A DNA stretch of 15,981 nt from QNYZ01 sp964577615 (GTDB taxonomy: Bacteria; Desulfobacterota; Desulfobacteria; Desulfobacterales; QNYZ01), in contig CAZNZW010000063.1 of assembly GCA_964577615.1 (NCBI GenBank), positions 1 to 15,981 on the forward strand, given 5' to 3'. The translations under genes and the position numbers were made by a program. Shown here in pieces: positions 15,601-15,981 of this stretch. A model generated the notes under the pieces. The model was not told the origin of the DNA. It did not search any database and was given only the letters and a program-made list of their open reading frames with translations. Each line of letters starts with the position of its first letter. Position 1 is the stretch's first letter.

Positions 15601-15838
15601 GTATTGGGAAACCCGCCGTCAGTGGGAAAAGGCCGCCGCCTGCTATCAACAGGGGCTGAACAAAGATCCCCTGGCTGAAAACTTATATGGTCGCCTGATG
15701 AATTGCCTTCACCAGCTGGGCCGAACATCAGAAGCCCTGAAAGTCTACGAAAGCAGCAAAAAGATTCTATCCCAAACCCTTGGGCGATCGCCGTCCAGAG
15801 AGATTGAGGCGATCTATGAAGCGCTGACAAACAGATAG
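12614..15838 (+). CDS. large STAND NTPase-TPR-winged helix-BTAD (SARP-like) transcriptional regulator
   Basis: The 1074-residue protein starts like MalT/LAL regulators (KVTPPTLTDIYQRQRLFKLMD). Its STAND NTPase domain has Walker A SGPAGCGKTT (41-50), Walker B LVVFDNF (128-134), VLVSRNSPPP (161-170), LTRQEIRKIAG, CDGWAAGLILML and YRYHPLFREFL (321-331). Residues about 340-820 are helical TPR-like repeats. At about 822-905 lies an OmpR/SARP-type winged helix (IRIHMFGAFNL, KAQQKPLDMLKIIVAFGG, ELWPEADGDQAHRSFATTLHRLRKLIG), followed by a BTAD domain to the end (LYQGHFLADE, CYQQGLNKDPLAENLYGRLMNCLHQLGR). So DNA binding is C-terminal and SARP-like, not the LuxR HTH of MalT. It is probably a signal- and NTP-gated activator. 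ATG 12614 is the first possible start, since an in-frame TAG ends at 12610. Its ribosome binding site (AGG, 2 nt away) is poor. Part of the TPR region is AT-rich. Confidence 0.9.
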   Translation: MEKYSGSFAKVTPPTLTDIYQRQRLFKLMDRFRNQPVIWISGPAGCGKTTLTSSYVQARDLACLWYQVDPGDADPATFFYYLGLAAEKAAPHHSPPLPALTPEYLLGIEVFSQRFFDNLYRRLKIPGLVVFDNFQEQPAESILLGLLIRSIALLPEGINIVLVSRNSPPPALARMQANRKMQIIDYHNLRLTRQEIRKIAGLHLGKQVQPKVADTLHQRCDGWAAGLILMLEAGTGYSGRSSPHPESLETPQVVFDYFATEVLSRSEKGVQKFLLKTAPVPTISLRLAEALTGMADAGKILSRLNRDSYFITRHVGQTTTYRYHPLFREFLTAQAEEAFPRDMLLGLRRRAGSLLEEEGEIESAADLFMSALDWDALAALIFKHAATFLAQGRFTVIINWLQGFPEKTIQNDPWLLYWQGTSHLYVNPSISRLSFERSYHQFRSCKNAAGILMAWTGVINAIEFQMEDLQDLDGWILEFDQLYDIYKSLPAPEIKAQVASSMLRTLVLRQPHHTDIDKWRKQAFLPPNDPFTANKSAHLMLSLMTHYLENTADIEKAEKLLVEAEKLLTLPFVTPQIRLTVKALKSIFLMILGYNNNIRQTITEALELSRESGIQLYNIALSGYYIGDLLRMNSIKSVKKHLNEMGRSHKSFNKMNSIWYYFIKARVALVTGEFQSAVSNAKMTVDLAEQLGYQITRPISKIFYALTLHATNKPFEADIQLAGADKLIRRHHLKFARLHYLLTRAYFDLEKGQTDRGLKSLHQGLSLGRAIGLIPHMADDPVATTRLCVIALENNIEVEYTRKIIQNRNLVADPPPLHLDSWPWKIRIHMFGAFNLVVDNQPVQFSRKAQQKPLDMLKIIVAFGGRKVREESIADELWPEADGDQAHRSFATTLHRLRKLIGYHKVIRLADHRITLDPRYCWIDTQAFEYLYQQLSAPNKVQPDMAMDEKKIGVFQRIMVLYQGHFLADESWAGRFIVQKEKFHHLFLDVVRRLGRYWETRRQWEKAAACYQQGLNKDPLAENLYGRLMNCLHQLGRTSEALKVYESSKKILSQTLGRSPSREIEAIYEALTNR

Positions 15839-15856
15839 GCACCGAATTTTTTTAGA

Positions 15857-15888
15857 ATCTGTAACCTATCTGTAATCCATATGATGAT
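15857..15888 (+). promoter_or_regulatory. 11-bp-spaced direct repeats over a promoter, SARP-type site candidate
   Basis: ATCTGTAA occurs at 15857-15864 and 15868-15875, exactly 11 bp apart. A partial third copy (ATATG, 15879-15883) is in phase. A TATGAT -10 (15880-15885, 5 of 6) puts the first repeat at the -35 position with 17-bp spacing. The alternative -10, GATGAT (15883-15888), lies 8 bp after the second ATCTGTA, as in Streptomyces SARP promoters. An inverted copy (ACAGATAGG, 15831-15839) overlaps the regulator stop. The promoter points out of the right edge, so the target gene is not visible. Confidence 0.45.
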
Positions 15889-15890
15889 AG

Positions 15891-15902
15891 ATGCTGCAGC
15901 AT
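15891..15902. repeat. 12-bp perfect palindrome ATGCTGCAGCAT
   Basis: ATGCTGCAGCAT is fully self-complementary and begins just after the -10 candidates of the rightward promoter. It would span the transcription start, where a repressor could bind. It has no extension beyond 12 bp. Confidence 0.35.
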
Positions 15903-15943
15903 GGATAAAATGTAAAATATTGACGAGTTGCTATCCAAATTTG

Positions 15944-15973
15944 ATGGTGATCATTGTTCATTTTTATCACCAT
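15944..15973. repeat. 8-bp inverted repeat near the right edge
   Basis: ATGGTGAT (15944-15951) pairs perfectly with ATCACCAT (15966-15973) across a 14-nt loop that ends in a T-run. It lies in the presumed leader of the unseen downstream gene. Another ATCTGT follows at 15974-15979. It could be an operator or an RNA hairpin; nothing decides between them. Confidence 0.3.
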
Positions 15974-15981
15974 ATCTGTGG

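Noticed and set aside
1..15981. CRISPR arrays, transposases, insertion-sequence ends or phage genes
   Set aside because: No regularly spaced repeats, transposase or integrase motifs, or long terminal inverted repeats were seen. The tRNA is at the edge, so an attachment site beyond it cannot be judged.

Overview
The window reads as a scaffolded piece of a Gram-negative, anaerobic Desulfobacterota-type genome (Desulfosarcina/Desulfococcus-like). This is inferred from gene content: hemL, which implies C5-pathway heme synthesis; an inositol-monophosphatase-like gene joined to der; a small HMKDVL-type protein before msrA; and a 7TMR-DISM kinase with an NtrC-type regulator. The GC-rich coding style and many short overlaps also fit. 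A run of 100 Ns (5673-5772) marks an assembly gap, so the source is probably a draft or metagenomic assembly. No taxonomic marker gene is present, so the assignment is tentative.

Left part (1-8631) is mostly housekeeping. A tRNA-Lys(CTT), cut by the window edge, lies on the minus strand downstream of a divergent KptA/Tpt1-like RNA 2'-phosphotransferase homologue. Divergent from these, hemL and galE overlap by 4 bp. A degenerate inositol-monophosphatase-family gene with a TTG start then overlaps der by 1 bp. After the gap come rarA, a 74-residue conserved small protein, msrA, and a carboxymuconolactone-decarboxylase (CMD)-family gene.

Right part (8632-15981) is regulatory and is the most interesting. 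A seven-transmembrane (7TMR-DISM) sensor histidine kinase is followed 4 bp later by an NtrC-type sigma-54 response regulator with receiver, AAA+ with GAFTGA, and Fis HTH. Next is a 357-bp intergenic region, then a 1074-residue regulator with a STAND/MalT-like NTPase, a TPR-like helical middle, a winged helix and a BTAD (SARP-like) end.

The non-coding DNA suggests how these genes are wired. A near-consensus sigma-54 promoter (TGGTATATGAATTGCA, 12413-12428), with a perfect 10-bp dyad about 125-155 bp upstream, sits between the sigma-54 activator and the SARP-like gene. A second good sigma-54 match (GGGCATATCGATTGCT, 8222-8237) precedes the CMD gene. Just after the SARP-like gene, two perfect ATCTGTAA repeats lie 11 bp apart over the -35 region of a TATGAT promoter, the geometry expected for SARP binding. 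A testable model is: envelope signal -> kinase -> sigma-54 activator -> STAND-SARP regulator -> a target gene just beyond the right edge. The sites and domains are read from the sequence; the wiring is inference.
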